A stretch of 64,000 nt of DNA from Spirochaetia bacterium (GCA_029975555.1 JARKOY010000125.1:1-64000), one strand, 5' to 3'. Numbered from the stretch's first letter, positions 36,297 through 45,565 are shown. A program made the numbers and translations. The notes: generated from the letters alone by a model not told the origin.

Positions 36297-37697
36297 ATGG
36301 CGCTTCTTCCAACCGTCAAACAGCTGCTCGCGATGGAGCCAGAGGGACAAGATGTCACGGTGCGCGGATGGGTCCGCACAAAGCGCGAGACAAAACAATC
36401 TGTATTTATCGAAATCAATGATGGTTCCTGTCTTTCGAATATCCAGGCCGTCGTCGACGCTCTTCTTGTGAAAGAAGAGGCCGTCAAGAACACACTTCTC
36501 CGCGTGTCGACCGGTGCGAGCGTCGAAGTCCACGGCGCACTCGTGCCGTCGCCCGCCAAGGGACAGAAGGCCGAAGTTTCGGTCAGGACGATCGAGCTTA
36601 TCGGCGAGGCTCCGGCCGACCGCTACCCTCTTCAAAAAAAGGCCCACAGCCTGGAGTTTCTGCGCGAGCTCGCCCACCTCAGGGTGCGCACCAACACCTT
36701 CGGAGCCGTCGCCCGCGTGCGCAACGCCATGGCCTTCGCGATCCATCGCTTCTTTCAGGAGCGCGGCTTCTACTACGTGCACACCCCCATCATCACCACC
36801 AGCGACGCCGAGGGCGCAGGGGCGATGTTCCAGGTCACGACCCTCGACCTCGAGGCGCTCGCGAAATCCGGAGGGCCGGTCGAGTACGACAAGGATTTCT
36901 TCGGCAAGAAGGCCTACCTCACCGTTTCGGGCCAGCTCAACGTCGAGACCTACTGCCAAGCTCTTTCGCGGGTGTACACCTTCGGGCCCACGTTCCGCGC
37001 GGAAAATTCCAACACCACCCGCCACCTCGCCGAGTTCTGGATGATCGAGCCTGAAGTCGCCTTCGCGGGACTCGCCGACAACATCGCGCTGGCCACGGAA
37101 TTCATCCAGTTCCTCGTCTCCACCGCGCTCACGGACTGCGCCGAGGATATCGCCTTCTTCGACCAGCGCATCCAGCCCGGCCTGCGCGAATCGCTCGAAA
37201 AAGTCGCGCAGACGCCCTTCACCCACATGACCTACACCGATGCCATCCGCGAACTGGAGACTTCCCACGCGGAATTCGAGTTCAAGCCCTACTGGGGCTG
37301 CGACCTCCAGAGCGAGCACGAGAAATTCATCACCGAAAAGGTCGTCCGCGGGCCGGTGGTCGTCACCGACTATCCCAAAGAGATCAAGGCCTTCTACATG
37401 AAGCAGAACAGCGACGGCAAGACCGTCGCCGCAATGGATGTCCTCGTGCCCCGTTTCGGCGAGATAATCGGCGGATCGGAACGGGAGTGGCGCCTCGAGC
37501 TCCTCGAAAAGCGGATCGAGGAGCTCGGCCTTGCCAAGGAAGCATACGGCTGGTACCTGGATCTGCGCCGCTTCGGCTCCACGCCCCATTCAGGCTTTGG
37601 ACTCGGGTTCGAGCGCCTGCTCATGTTCGTGACGGGAATGAGCAACATCCGCGACGTAATCCCCTATCCGAGAGCAGCGCGTCAGGCAGAATTCTGA
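36297..37697 (+). CDS. asnS: asparaginyl-tRNA synthetase
   Basis: A 466-residue class IIb synthetase that charges tRNA-Asn. The N-terminal OB fold (about 18-105, [26 protein letters not shown]) binds the anticodon. Motif 2 is [22 protein letters not shown], whose [13 protein letters not shown] reading is specific to AsnRS, and motif 3 is [12 protein letters not shown]. The length is normal. AGGGAG precedes the start. dacA follows by 15 bases on the same strand. Confidence 0.96.
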   Translation: MALLPTVKQLLAMEPEGQDVTVRGWVRTKRETKQSVFIEINDGSCLSNIQAVVDALLVKEEAVKNTLLRVSTGASVEVHGALVPSPAKGQKAEVSVRTIELIGEAPADRYPLQKKAHSLEFLRELAHLRVRTNTFGAVARVRNAMAFAIHRFFQERGFYYVHTPIITTSDAEGAGAMFQVTTLDLEALAKSGGPVEYDKDFFGKKAYLTVSGQLNVETYCQALSRVYTFGPTFRAENSNTTRHLAEFWMIEPEVAFAGLADNIALATEFIQFLVSTALTDCAEDIAFFDQRIQPGLRESLEKVAQTPFTHMTYTDAIRELETSHAEFEFKPYWGCDLQSEHEKFITEKVVRGPVVVTDYPKEIKAFYMKQNSDGKTVAAMDVLVPRFGEIIGGSEREWRLELLEKRIEELGLAKEAYGWYLDLRRFGSTPHSGFGLGFERLLMFVTGMSNIRDVIPYPRAARQAEF

Positions 37698-37712
37698 GGC
37701 CGAGGCACATCG

Positions 37713-38969
37713 ATGAAGCAGTATCGCCTTTACCTCATGCTCTTTGTAAGCCTTCTTTTAGTGCTCGGAGTCCGGGGACCCTCAGCCCTCTCGTTGGGCG
37801 AATTCAAACAGTTCGGCGTCAGCATCCCCTCCCCTCCTTCTCTGAACGCCCGGTCCGCCATCCTCATCGACGCCGCAACGGGTTCTGTCCTCTACGAAAA
37901 AGCCGCGGACATCGAGCTTCCGCCGGCCAGCCTCACCAAGCTCGTCACCCTCCACGTCGTCATGGAACAGATAAAGGCCGGCAAGCTTTCGCCGGACGAG
38001 ATCATCGAAATCGACCCAAAGGATTGCTCTCCCTACATCCCTTACGGATCGTCGCTCATGTACCTCCAGCCAGGCATGAGGGTCAGCGTGCACGACCTCA
38101 TGCTGGGCGCCGCGGTCGTCTCAGGCAACGATGCGGCGTACGCGCTGGCCCGGCGCGTCGCAGGCTCGAACGAGAAGTTCGCCGAAATGATGAACAGTGC
38201 AGTCCACCAGCTCGGCTTTGAGCATATGACCTTCGTGGAGCCCAGCGGGCTCTCCGAGAAAAACCTCGTCACCGCGCGCGATTTTGCGCTCTTTTGCAGG
38301 AAATACATCGAGCTCCACCCCGAGGCGCTCACTGAGCTTCACTCGGTCAAATCGATTCATTTCCCACGGCCGGAACACGCAACTGCCCAATACCACCCCG
38401 ACGGCATCATCATACAGTACAACCGCAACCCCCTCATCTTCAGCTACGAGGGAGCAGACGGTCTGAAAACAGGGTACATCATCGAAGTCGGCTACAATAT
38501 GGCCGCCACCGCGAAGCGCGGCGGAAACCGTTTCATCGCAGTGCTCCTCGCCGGCTCCTCGACACCCTACGCGGACGGCGTCAGCTTGCGCACCAAAGAC
38601 TCGAAGGCTCTGCTCGACTGGGCCTTCGCCAATTTCAGCACGGCAAGACCTGGCTACATGATGCCGAGGCCCCTGCGAGTGTGGTTTGGTAAATCCACGC
38701 ATGTTCAGCCCGAGCCGGCTGAGGAAGCGGCCGTCACGGTTCCGAAAACGCTCGCAGACCGCGTCACTGCGCGGATCGAACTGCCAAAGAGCGTCAAAGC
38801 CCCCCTCCATAAAGGCGAGAACATGGGGCGCATTGTCTACGAAATCGACCATACAGAGATAGGGTCAGTGGACCTCATCTCGCCGCAGGACATTCCGCGG
38901 GGAGGATTTTTCAGGACCATCATCGATGGTGTGCTCAGATTTTTTGCATTTATTTTCGGCCAAACATAG
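37713..38969 (+). CDS. dacA: D-alanyl-D-alanine carboxypeptidase (PBP5/6 family)
   Basis: A 418-residue exported enzyme that trims the terminal D-Ala of peptidoglycan pentapeptides. A signal peptide (1-26) is followed by the catalytic domain with S73-x-x-K76 (PASLTKL), S137-G-N139 and K252-T-G. The C-terminal beta-rich PBP5-type domain (about 340-400) ends in a short hydrophobic, amphipathic anchor (FFRTIIDGVLRFFAFIFGQ). It is placed 15 bases after asnS. Confidence 0.93.
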   Translation: MKQYRLYLMLFVSLLLVLGVRGPSALSLGEFKQFGVSIPSPPSLNARSAILIDAATGSVLYEKAADIELPPASLTKLVTLHVVMEQIKAGKLSPDEIIEIDPKDCSPYIPYGSSLMYLQPGMRVSVHDLMLGAAVVSGNDAAYALARRVAGSNEKFAEMMNSAVHQLGFEHMTFVEPSGLSEKNLVTARDFALFCRKYIELHPEALTELHSVKSIHFPRPEHATAQYHPDGIIIQYNRNPLIFSYEGADGLKTGYIIEVGYNMAATAKRGGNRFIAVLLAGSSTPYADGVSLRTKDSKALLDWAFANFSTARPGYMMPRPLRVWFGKSTHVQPEPAEEAAVTVPKTLADRVTARIELPKSVKAPLHKGENMGRIVYEIDHTEIGSVDLISPQDIPRGGFFRTIIDGVLRFFAFIFGQT

Positions 38970-38994
38970 GGTGCGCCGCGCACACGGCCGCGCA

Positions 38995-39017
38995 GAAGGC
39001 GGCGGCCGCCTGCCTTC
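38995..39017. other. strong GC-rich hairpin between convergent dacA and the mutY-like gene
   Basis: GAAGGC (38995-39000) and GCCTTC (39012-39017) enclose the self-complementary GGCGGCCGCC. No T tract follows on either strand, so it is not a standard rho-independent terminator, but it lies in the only space between two convergent genes. Confidence 0.35.
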
Positions 39018-39034
39018 AGGGTGAGATTATACGC

Positions 39035-39898
39035 TTATGGAGAGTCCACCAGGCGCACCAAGCTTCCTCCTCCGTCAGACACCGAATCTCCGCGTACAAT
39101 GGACACAAAGCCCTCTTTTTCGAGCTTTTCGGCGCAAAGGAAGACCCGCTCGACATCCGAGGCGAGTTGATGCGACAGCTCCGCCACCGTGAGTGGAGAG
39201 GTGCCGAGGAGCCTTTTCAGGATGGCTCCCCTGAGTTCCCGCTCGGAGCCCTTGAAAGGGGGCTGCGCTCGATAGGCCCTCGCCCTTTTCCCGAAATTGT
39301 GCTCGTGCACTTTGAGCCATGCCCCGTAATCCATGAGGGCCGTATACCACTGTCGCGGCTGCTCCCTGTCCAAAAGTGCGGCGCCGATATTCTCAAGCTC
39401 TCCGTCCCCGACAGGCTCCTCCCCGCTGAAGAAGTGCCGGATGAACACCGTCCGAATGTTCGTTTCCAAGAACACCGATGGGATATTGAAGGCGAATGCC
39501 AGCACCGCGCGGGCGGTGTAGACGCCGATGCCAGGAAGCTTTCGGAGCGCCTCCTCGGAGGCCGGCACGGTATCATCATACTCCTCGGCGAGAATCTTCG
39601 CAGTCTTATGCAGCGAGAGCGCACGTCTGTTGTAGCCGAGCCCGCTCCATGCCGCGAGGACCTCGGCGACGGAAAGCCTGGCGAGCGCTGAAGGACGCGG
39701 AAAACGCTCGATCCACCGCGGATACACTGCCACGACGCGCGGCACCTGCGTCTGCTGGAGCATGATTTCGGAGACGAGAATCGCCCATGGGCTTGCGTCG
39801 CCGCGCCACGGGAGCTCGCGGTAGCAGGCCCGCCCCTTTTCGAACAAGAATGTTCGCGCTACAGCGATCTCTTCAGCCGTAGATATGGACAAATTCAT
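39035..39898 (-). CDS. MutY-like DNA glycosylase lacking the iron-sulfur cysteines
   Basis: A 287-residue HhH-GPD protein. MutY-type features are E44 in VSEIMLQQTQV, LSGLGYNRR-like helices, and the helix-hairpin-helix LPGIGVYTARAV (about 121-132). The catalytic position that is Asp in MutY and EndoIII reads Glu (E145 in FLETNIRTVF). After DYGAWLKVHEHN there is no C-x6-C-x2-C-x5-C cluster motif, and no NUDIX-like C-terminal domain. It belongs to a clusterless branch of the family; the substrate may or may not be A:8-oxoG. The start lies inside the nifU 3' end (26-base overlap). Confidence 0.78.
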   Translation of the reverse strand: MNLSISTAEEIAVARTFLFEKGRACYRELPWRGDASPWAILVSEIMLQQTQVPRVVAVYPRWIERFPRPSALARLSVAEVLAAWSGLGYNRRALSLHKTAKILAEEYDDTVPASEEALRKLPGIGVYTARAVLAFAFNIPSVFLETNIRTVFIRHFFSGEEPVGDGELENIGAALLDREQPRQWYTALMDYGAWLKVHEHNFGKRARAYRAQPPFKGSERELRGAILKRLLGTSPLTVAELSHQLASDVERVFLCAEKLEKEGFVSIVRGDSVSDGGGSLVRLVDSP

Positions 39899-40475
39899 GC
39901 AAAAGTTCTTCGGCTCTGGCCCTGCAGCTGCCGCACACTGTGCCGATCTTCGTCGCCTCCTGGAGTGTATACCAGTCGTGCGCGCCATGCCTTACGGCCT
40001 CTTCTATATCTTTATCGCTGATATTGAGGCATTTGCAGATGATCTGGGCATCTTCGTCCTTGAATTCCCCGGCCCTTCCCTTTTTCTCGAGATAGACGTC
40101 GATCGCCGCGCGGAGGGCCTTGTCGCCCAGCACCGAACAGTGAATTTTGTTTTCTGGCAAGCCGCCGAGGCGACTGGCGATGTCCGCAGGCTTGATGTGG
40201 TACGCATCGCGTATGTGCATACCTTTGATCGTCTCCGAGAGCATCGAGGTCGACGCGATCGCGGAGGCACAGCCGTAGGTCTTCCAGCGAACATCGGTGA
40301 TGATGTCGTCCTCGATCTTCAGCATGAACATCATCTGGTCGCCGCACTTTATGTTGCCCACCATGCCCTCGGCATCGGGGCGGAAGTCTTTATCTTTCTC
40401 CGGGTCGTAGACATTGCGCGGATTGGTGAAGTGATCTTTGACGGTGTCCGAGTACAGCCACTGAAATACATCCAT
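39873..40475 (-). CDS. nifU: NifU/IscU-type iron-sulfur scaffold with BFD-like domain
   Basis: A 200-residue scaffold for [Fe-S] assembly. The IscU domain (1-135) has the three ligand cysteines C44, C69 and C113. A BFD-like [2Fe-2S] domain follows with C147-x-C149 and C181-x2-C184, as in NifU; the C-terminal Nfu domain of full NifU is absent. GGAG lies 8 bases before ATG 40475; the frame upstream is rejected. It follows nifS by 20 bases. Confidence 0.92.
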   Translation of the reverse strand: MDVFQWLYSDTVKDHFTNPRNVYDPEKDKDFRPDAEGMVGNIKCGDQMMFMLKIEDDIITDVRWKTYGCASAIASTSMLSETIKGMHIRDAYHIKPADIASRLGGLPENKIHCSVLGDKALRAAIDVYLEKKGRAGEFKDEDAQIICKCLNISDKDIEEAVRHGAHDWYTLQEATKIGTVCGSCRARAEELLHEFVHIYG

Positions 40476-40495
40476 TATCCTACTCCTGTATAGCA

Positions 40496-41686
40496 TTACC
40501 TGATTTTCTGGGCGAATTCTTCCAGAGGAACGGTCGACATCTTCCGCAGGCGTGCGATGATCGGCGGCAGCTTTTCGGCGACGTAGCGTACGTCCTCCTC
40601 GGTCGTATACCTGCCGAGCGAAAAGCGGATCGAGCCGTGCGCGAGTTCTGGGCCAAGGCCGATTGCCATGAGCACGTGCGAAGGGTCCAGGCTCCCCGAA
40701 GCGCATGCCGAGCCTGTGGAGACTTCGATCCCTTCCATGTCGAGCGAGAGCAGAATCGATTCTCCCTCAGCGCCGGGGAAAGAGATGTTCAGGGTGTTCG
40801 GCAGCACCTGGACAGGATGGCCGTTGATGCGCACCAACGGGATTCTCTCAAGGATCAGATCGCGCAGCATTGCCCTGAGGCGCCCGACACCTTGCCCGTA
40901 CTCCGCGAGCTCAGCCTTCGCGAGCCTCGCTGCCTCCCCGAACCCTATGATGCCGAGGTTGTTGTAGGTTCCGGCCCGGACGCCGTTCTCCTGGTGCCCG
41001 CCGCGAATCAGAGGCTCGATGGGGGTTTTCGGGCGCACATAGAGCGCCCCGATGCCCTTGGGGCCGTAAATCTTATGGCAAGAGAGGGTCAGATAATCGA
41101 CATTCCACTCCTCGACAGAGACGGGAATCTTCCCTACGGCCTGCGTCGCGTCGGTGTGTACGAAGGCCCCTTCGACCTTGGCAAGCCTGGCAATTTCACC
41201 GATGTTCTCAATGGTGCCGATCTCGTTGTTGGCTGCCATCACGGAGACTAAGAGGACATCGGGCCCAAGTTCGGCACGGTATGCATCCATGTCGACGAGC
41301 CCGTCGCGGTTGACGGGGAGGAAGACGACGGGGAAGCCCTCTTCCTTGAGGTGTACCGCCGCATTGAGCACACAGGGGTGTTCGATGGCCGTGGTGATAA
41401 TCTTGCGCCTGGCCTGTTTTCTGCCTATCAGGAACATGGTGTTGAAGACGGTGTTGTTGGATTCGGAGCCGCCCGAGGTAAAATAGACAGATGAAGACTC
41501 CTTGGCGCCGATGAGGTCCGCCACGTTCGCCCTCGCCTCTTCAATCTCGGCGCGGGCCTTTCGGCCAAGTTCGTGCAGGCTCGATGCATTCCCGTAGATG
41601 TCGAGGGCCCTCACCATGAGGTCGCGGACTTCAGGCCTTAAGGGAGTCGTGGCGTTATAGTCCATGTAGACAAAGCGGAAATCCAT
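40496..41686 (-). CDS. nifS: cysteine desulfurase, NifS/IscS family
   Basis: A 396-residue PLP enzyme that takes sulfur from cysteine for Fe-S clusters. The N-terminus VYMDYNATTPL, the PLP lysine in LSCHKIYGPKG, and the active-site cysteine loop STGSACASGSLDPSHVL are all NifS-like. The second ATG (41686) is preferred because AAGGAG lies 8 bases before it. It follows the Rrf2 regulator by 40 bases and precedes nifU. Confidence 0.94.
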   Translation of the reverse strand: MDFRFVYMDYNATTPLRPEVRDLMVRALDIYGNASSLHELGRKARAEIEEARANVADLIGAKESSSVYFTSGGSESNNTVFNTMFLIGRKQARRKIITTAIEHPCVLNAAVHLKEEGFPVVFLPVNRDGLVDMDAYRAELGPDVLLVSVMAANNEIGTIENIGEIARLAKVEGAFVHTDATQAVGKIPVSVEEWNVDYLTLSCHKIYGPKGIGALYVRPKTPIEPLIRGGHQENGVRAGTYNNLGIIGFGEAARLAKAELAEYGQGVGRLRAMLRDLILERIPLVRINGHPVQVLPNTLNISFPGAEGESILLSLDMEGIEVSTGSACASGSLDPSHVLMAIGLGPELAHGSIRFSLGRYTTEEDVRYVAEKLPPIIARLRKMSTVPLEEFAQKIR

Positions 41687-41726
41687 GTGCATTTCTCCTT
41701 TCAGGCCCAGATTTTAGACCTAGACG

Positions 41727-42173
41727 TCAGCCCCTAGCGACGAAGTCGCGCTGGGAAGATTCCGGGGCAGGCAGAAATCCCGGCTCGGCGATCTCGGCGA
41801 GCGTCACCGATTCGAGGTAGGCGTCCACGACGCGTTTCAGGCCAAACCAGAAGGGCCTGGGCAAGCAGGCCTCAGAGACCATGCAGAAGCCTGCATCGTC
41901 GAGACACCCCACCGGCGTTATTTCTCCTTCTGTTGCTCGCACCACGTCGCTCATCAGAATCAGTTCAGGATCCCTGGCGAGCCTGTACCCTCCGCTCCGG
42001 CCTCTGACGGCGACGACCAACCCAGCACTTTTGAGCTGGCCCAGTATCGCTTCAAGGTACTTGAGGGGAATACGCTGGGCCTCAGCGATGCTCGCGACAC
42101 TTGCAGACTTCGTCCGAACAAGGTGCACGAGCGCACGAATCGCATACTGCGTCTTGGTGGGTACCTGAAACAC
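41727..42173 (-). CDS. Rrf2-family transcriptional regulator, IscR-like
   Basis: A 148-residue regulator with an N-terminal winged helix (TKTQYAIRALVHLV...IPLKYLEAILGQLKSAGLV...RGRSGGYRLAR). Three cysteines, C90, C97 and C103, lie where IscR holds a [2Fe-2S] cluster. It probably senses Fe-S status and controls its own operon with nifS-nifU. GTG 42173 has AGGA 8 bases upstream. A TTGACA promoter and a candidate operator lie just upstream. Confidence 0.85.
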   Translation of the reverse strand: MFQVPTKTQYAIRALVHLVRTKSASVASIAEAQRIPLKYLEAILGQLKSAGLVVAVRGRSGGYRLARDPELILMSDVVRATEGEITPVGCLDDAGFCMVSEACLPRPFWFGLKRVVDAYLESVTLAEIAEPGFLPAPESSQRDFVARG

Positions 42174-42181
42174 GATAAATT

Positions 42182-42194
42182 CCTACTTGGTTAG
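42182..42194. promoter_or_regulatory. candidate Rrf2 operator
   Basis: CTAACCAAGTAGG on the minus strand lies between the predicted transcription start (about 42199) and the GTG of the Rrf2 gene, a position that would allow autorepression. The flanks ATTC and GAAT add a partial dyad. Binding is inferred from position only. Confidence 0.3.
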
Positions 42195-42205
42195 TCTGAA
42201 TATAT

Positions 42206-42234
42206 ACTATCGCTATCCGCGCTCTGTTTGTCAA
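42206..42234 (-). promoter_or_regulatory. promoter of the Rrf2-nifS-nifU-mutY-like operon
   Basis: A perfect -35 TTGACA (42229-42234) and -10 GATAGT (42206-42211) are 17 bases apart on the minus strand; the leader is about 25 bases. Confidence 0.6.
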
Positions 42235-43407
42235 CTACTTGAGCAGTTCGACGTGGTCGAAGCTGCGGTTGATCGAGAGCTCCTCGAAGACAAAGCCATA
42301 CTCGGTGGTGCCAGCAGGTCTGTCGTGACAACCACCGGCTGCAATCGTACGCGCCAAAATTCGTCCGAGGCCTGGCCCCATCATGAACCCCTGGCCGCAC
42401 ATGCCTGTTGCCTGCAGGAAATTCACCGCGGCATCAGGGTATCCTACGATCGGCAATCCATCGGGGGTCATGGGATACATGCCTCGCCATGTCCTGCGCA
42501 CGCGGAGGTTCCTCATCCGCGGGTAGAGCTCGAGCATCCGTCGAACGACGAGGGGCAGAAACGTCGACGTGGAGTCCTTGTCCCGCCCCCAAATCTGCGG
42601 CCGCGGCGTAATGCAGAACACGACCTGTCCGGTGGCAGCCTGATAGAAATAGTAGTTGCCCGACTCCGCATCGGAGCGGATGTCGACGATCATCGGCTCC
42701 ATGAAGCGTTCGACTGGCTCGGTGACCCCCGCTTCGTGGCAGTCCGGGAACACGGGGAGTTCGAAGCCTGCGAGCTTGGCGATGTCCGAAGCCTTGGCGC
42801 CCGCGGCGTTCACAAAAAGATCCGCACGAAACTCCTCGTCGCCCACCCACATCGAAATGACCTTGCTGTCCTCCACGCGGATTCTTTCGATGCGAGAATT
42901 GAAGAAAAAAGAGACTCCAGCGTCGAGCGCCAAGCTGTGGAAGGCGCTCCCCGCCATGAGAGGAGAGGCGTAGCCATCTTCTGGGCTGAATGTCCCTCCC
43001 CTGAGCCCATCCATGAGAATGCCCGGCGCCAAGCGCGCGACAGCATCGGGATTCACCCAGTCTATATGCAGACCTGCGGCCTTCTGTTTCTCCAGAAGCG
43101 AACGGAACTGGCCTTCAGTCTCCGCATCATACGCCACATAAAGGTAGCCGCCGGGTCGCCACTCGATATCGAAGCCGTATTGAGCCTCAAGCGTCGAGAA
43201 TATCTCGATCGATTCGAGACAGATGCGGATTTTGGCCGCATCCGAATGCGTCGCCCGCACGCCGCCGATTGCGGCCCTGTTCTGCCCTCTGCCCCAGGAG
43301 GCCTCCTCATCGACGACCGCCACGTTCAGCCCCCGTTGGGCAAGCTGCCAAGAGAGGGGCAGCCCTACGGAGCCCGCGCCGACGATCACCACGTCAAAGT
43401 GTTTCAT
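42235..43407 (-). CDS. FAD-dependent amino-acid oxidase/dehydrogenase (DAO family), small subunit
   Basis: A 390-residue flavoprotein. The N-terminal dinucleotide motif is DVVIVGAGSVGLPLSWQLAQRG, and the DAO-family core follows through MTPDGLPIVGYPDA and the C-terminal ATGMCGQGFMMGPG flavin contacts. Such proteins oxidise the C-N bond of glycine, sarcosine, proline, hydroxyproline or opines. Its start overlaps the stop of the large iron-sulfur flavoprotein gene by 4 bases (ATGA), so the two make a complex like heterotetrameric sarcosine oxidase or dye-linked amino-acid dehydrogenases. The exact substrate is not visible. Confidence 0.8.
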   Translation of the reverse strand: MKHFDVVIVGAGSVGLPLSWQLAQRGLNVAVVDEEASWGRGQNRAAIGGVRATHSDAAKIRICLESIEIFSTLEAQYGFDIEWRPGGYLYVAYDAETEGQFRSLLEKQKAAGLHIDWVNPDAVARLAPGILMDGLRGGTFSPEDGYASPLMAGSAFHSLALDAGVSFFFNSRIERIRVEDSKVISMWVGDEEFRADLFVNAAGAKASDIAKLAGFELPVFPDCHEAGVTEPVERFMEPMIVDIRSDAESGNYYFYQAATGQVVFCITPRPQIWGRDKDSTSTFLPLVVRRMLELYPRMRNLRVRRTWRGMYPMTPDGLPIVGYPDAAVNFLQATGMCGQGFMMGPGLGRILARTIAAGGCHDRPAGTTEYGFVFEELSINRSFDHVELLK

Positions 43408-45527
43408 GGGGCCCCCCTTGCGCCGGCGTCCTTGCCTCCCAGTTTATGCAGACCCTCGTTGACCAGAGCACCCATCGGCACTTCCATAAAGAGCGGCCTA
43501 TGCGTCGGCGGCTCCACATCGGCAAAGTCTATGCCCGCCAACGCAAATGCCTTTGCAACAAGCTGGGAACAGGTCTTGCCTCCGCAGGCTCCCATGCCCA
43601 CGCGGAGGGCCTTAAGCTGATTGACGTCGCGGACATTGTGCCTCTTGATGAACTCGACGGCCTGCCTGAGCGTGATGCGCTCGCAGCGGCAGAGCACGGC
43701 ATCAAGATCATCGACGGCCTCGGCCTGGACCTCCCCCTGTTCTCCGCCCAGGGGGAGGGTCAGCGCTTCAGGTTGGACGCGGATTCCGGCGATTTTCGAG
43801 GCATGTTCGACGTTCACCTTGAAGGTCAAGAGCCACGTGTTCCTCGCCGCGACCTTGCGCTTGGCGACGACCGCAGCCCTCTCGATGAAGCCCCCCTTCT
43901 GATCGACGAGGTCCATTTCGGCGCCTATATCGAAGTCTGCGTTGAATTCCCAGGGCAGAACGACCTGGGCCTTATCGTCGGAGACCCTCCGCACAAGCGT
44001 GATGGCGAGGCCGGGGCACACTGCGACGCAGGAACCACAGCCCGTACATCGGTTTCCCGCAAAGTACGGTAGATCCATGATGGTGCCCCGCAGGGACTTG
44101 AGCTGAATCGCGCCCACGGGACAGACGGTCGCGCAAGGATTACAGGGAATCTCCTCAGCGCAGAAGAATACGGGTCTCCACTCGGGGCCAGGAATGACGA
44201 AAGACCGCTCGTAGCTGTCGCCCGGCCGTGAGGCCAGCACCTGCCGCGTGGTCTCCCAGTCGACATGTATCGCCGTTTTTTTGCCGAGCATGCACGCAAG
44301 GCGTACCGCAGCCGTCTTTCCCCCATAGATTGCGCTCGAAGCCTCGGCTATCTCAGCAGCATCCCCGGCCGCAACCGCCATAATCCCGTAGCGCTGCGCC
44401 TGTTCAAGAAATTCATTGCAGGGCGAGAGCCCCACGGCGATGAGGATTGCATCGACATCATAGACTCTGGAAGTTCCGGGAAGAGGCTGAAATTTCTCGT
44501 CGACGGCCGCGACGTACGCCCTCTCCACTTTCTCCGCGCCTTCCGCCCTCACCACTGTCGAATTCAGAAAGATCGGCACACCCATGCGCCGAATCTTGTC
44601 GGCGTGCACCTGATAGCCAGTGATTCTACCCGCCGCCTCGAAGATGCCCGCGACGCCGATCCCTGCCTGAAGGGCGTGGTACGCGGCGATGAGGCCCACA
44701 TTGCCCGAACCGACGATGAGAATGTTCCGGTACGCTTTCACAAGGTCGCGGTTGACGAGGGTCTGGAAGGCGCCTGCCCCGATGACGCCGGGGAGGTCCC
44801 AACCGGGAAACTGCAAGGCCTTCTCCCGGGCGCCGGCCGCCACGACGAGGGCGGTGAACTCAACGATGAGATAGGATTCATAGTTGAGGAAAATGCCGGC
44901 CTTTCTGTCCTTATAGAGCCCGACGACAGGGGCATTCGTGAGAATCGTCACCGACGGGTGGCGGGTGGCCTCGCCTTCCAGAATGCGGGCGATGTCGATG
45001 CCTCTGGTCCCTGCATAACAGTCCGCCTCTGATCCAAAAAACTTGTGCGTCTGCAGGACGAGCTTTCCGCCCGCGCGGGGCTTGTCGTCGGCCACGAGCA
45101 CCTGATACCCCATCTCCCCGAGCTCCGCTGCGGCCGCCAGGCCAGCCGGCCCTGCCCCGATGACGAAAATGTCGGTGCGGATCGAGCGTCGTTCCGCCTG
45201 CACAAGCGGTTCGTCCTGGGCAGGCAGCTGTGGTAAACCCTTAAGCGTCCGTACATCCATTCCCTCAGCAACCGGCGTCATGCACGCCTTCTTGGGAACT
45301 CCGTCGATCAGCATTGTACACTGAGAACACTGGCCGTTGGCGCAAAACAGTCCCTGGGCCGCCCCGTCCCTGTGGTGATATGAAAAGACGTGGTGCCCTG
45401 CGGCGATGAGGGACGATGCCACAGGTTCTCCCTCGAATCCAGAAATCTCCTCCCCATCGAAATAGAAGGTAACGCGGACCCTCTCTTTCTGCACGGAGAG
45501 AACAGGATGCTGCTGTATGCGGTTCAT
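43404..45527 (-). CDS. multi-cofactor FAD/iron-sulfur oxidoreductase, large subunit of the amino-acid dehydrogenase
   Basis: A 707-residue protein with, in order: a [2Fe-2S] domain (C62, C67, C70, C82), a pyridine-nucleotide/FAD disulfide-reductase-like module (about 115-440, IGAGPAGLAAAAELG and IVGSGNVGLIAAYHA), two [4Fe-4S] motifs (IPCNPCATVCP and CTGCGSCVAVCP), and a BFD-like [2Fe-2S] end (LCRCERI...GACGGKTC). In relatives such as HcnAB or opine oxidases these parts are separate subunits. It should pass electrons from the small subunit to a carrier. A TTGACA promoter ends 9 bases before ATG 45527 and there is no ribosome site. Confidence 0.8.
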   Translation of the reverse strand: MNRIQQHPVLSVQKERVRVTFYFDGEEISGFEGEPVASSLIAAGHHVFSYHHRDGAAQGLFCANGQCSQCTMLIDGVPKKACMTPVAEGMDVRTLKGLPQLPAQDEPLVQAERRSIRTDIFVIGAGPAGLAAAAELGEMGYQVLVADDKPRAGGKLVLQTHKFFGSEADCYAGTRGIDIARILEGEATRHPSVTILTNAPVVGLYKDRKAGIFLNYESYLIVEFTALVVAAGAREKALQFPGWDLPGVIGAGAFQTLVNRDLVKAYRNILIVGSGNVGLIAAYHALQAGIGVAGIFEAAGRITGYQVHADKIRRMGVPIFLNSTVVRAEGAEKVERAYVAAVDEKFQPLPGTSRVYDVDAILIAVGLSPCNEFLEQAQRYGIMAVAAGDAAEIAEASSAIYGGKTAAVRLACMLGKKTAIHVDWETTRQVLASRPGDSYERSFVIPGPEWRPVFFCAEEIPCNPCATVCPVGAIQLKSLRGTIMDLPYFAGNRCTGCGSCVAVCPGLAITLVRRVSDDKAQVVLPWEFNADFDIGAEMDLVDQKGGFIERAAVVAKRKVAARNTWLLTFKVNVEHASKIAGIRVQPEALTLPLGGEQGEVQAEAVDDLDAVLCRCERITLRQAVEFIKRHNVRDVNQLKALRVGMGACGGKTCSQLVAKAFALAGIDFADVEPPTHRPLFMEVPMGALVNEGLHKLGGKDAGARGAP

Positions 45528-45536
45528 ATGCATGCA

Positions 45537-45565
45537 AGCGTACGATCGAAAGCAAATTCTGTCAA
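45537..45565 (-). promoter_or_regulatory. promoter of the amino-acid dehydrogenase operon, predicted leaderless
   Basis: On the minus strand a perfect TTGACA (45560-45565) and TACGCT (45537-45542) are 17 bases apart; the -10 ends 9 bases before ATG 45527. Confidence 0.5.

Noticed and set aside
36222..37589. Long minus-strand frame opposite asnS
   Set aside because: It is an antisense shadow of a well-supported synthetase gene and has no family features.
42187..43620. Plus-strand frame opposite the DAO-family gene
   Set aside because: It is antisense to a clear flavoprotein gene and spans two genes and a promoter.
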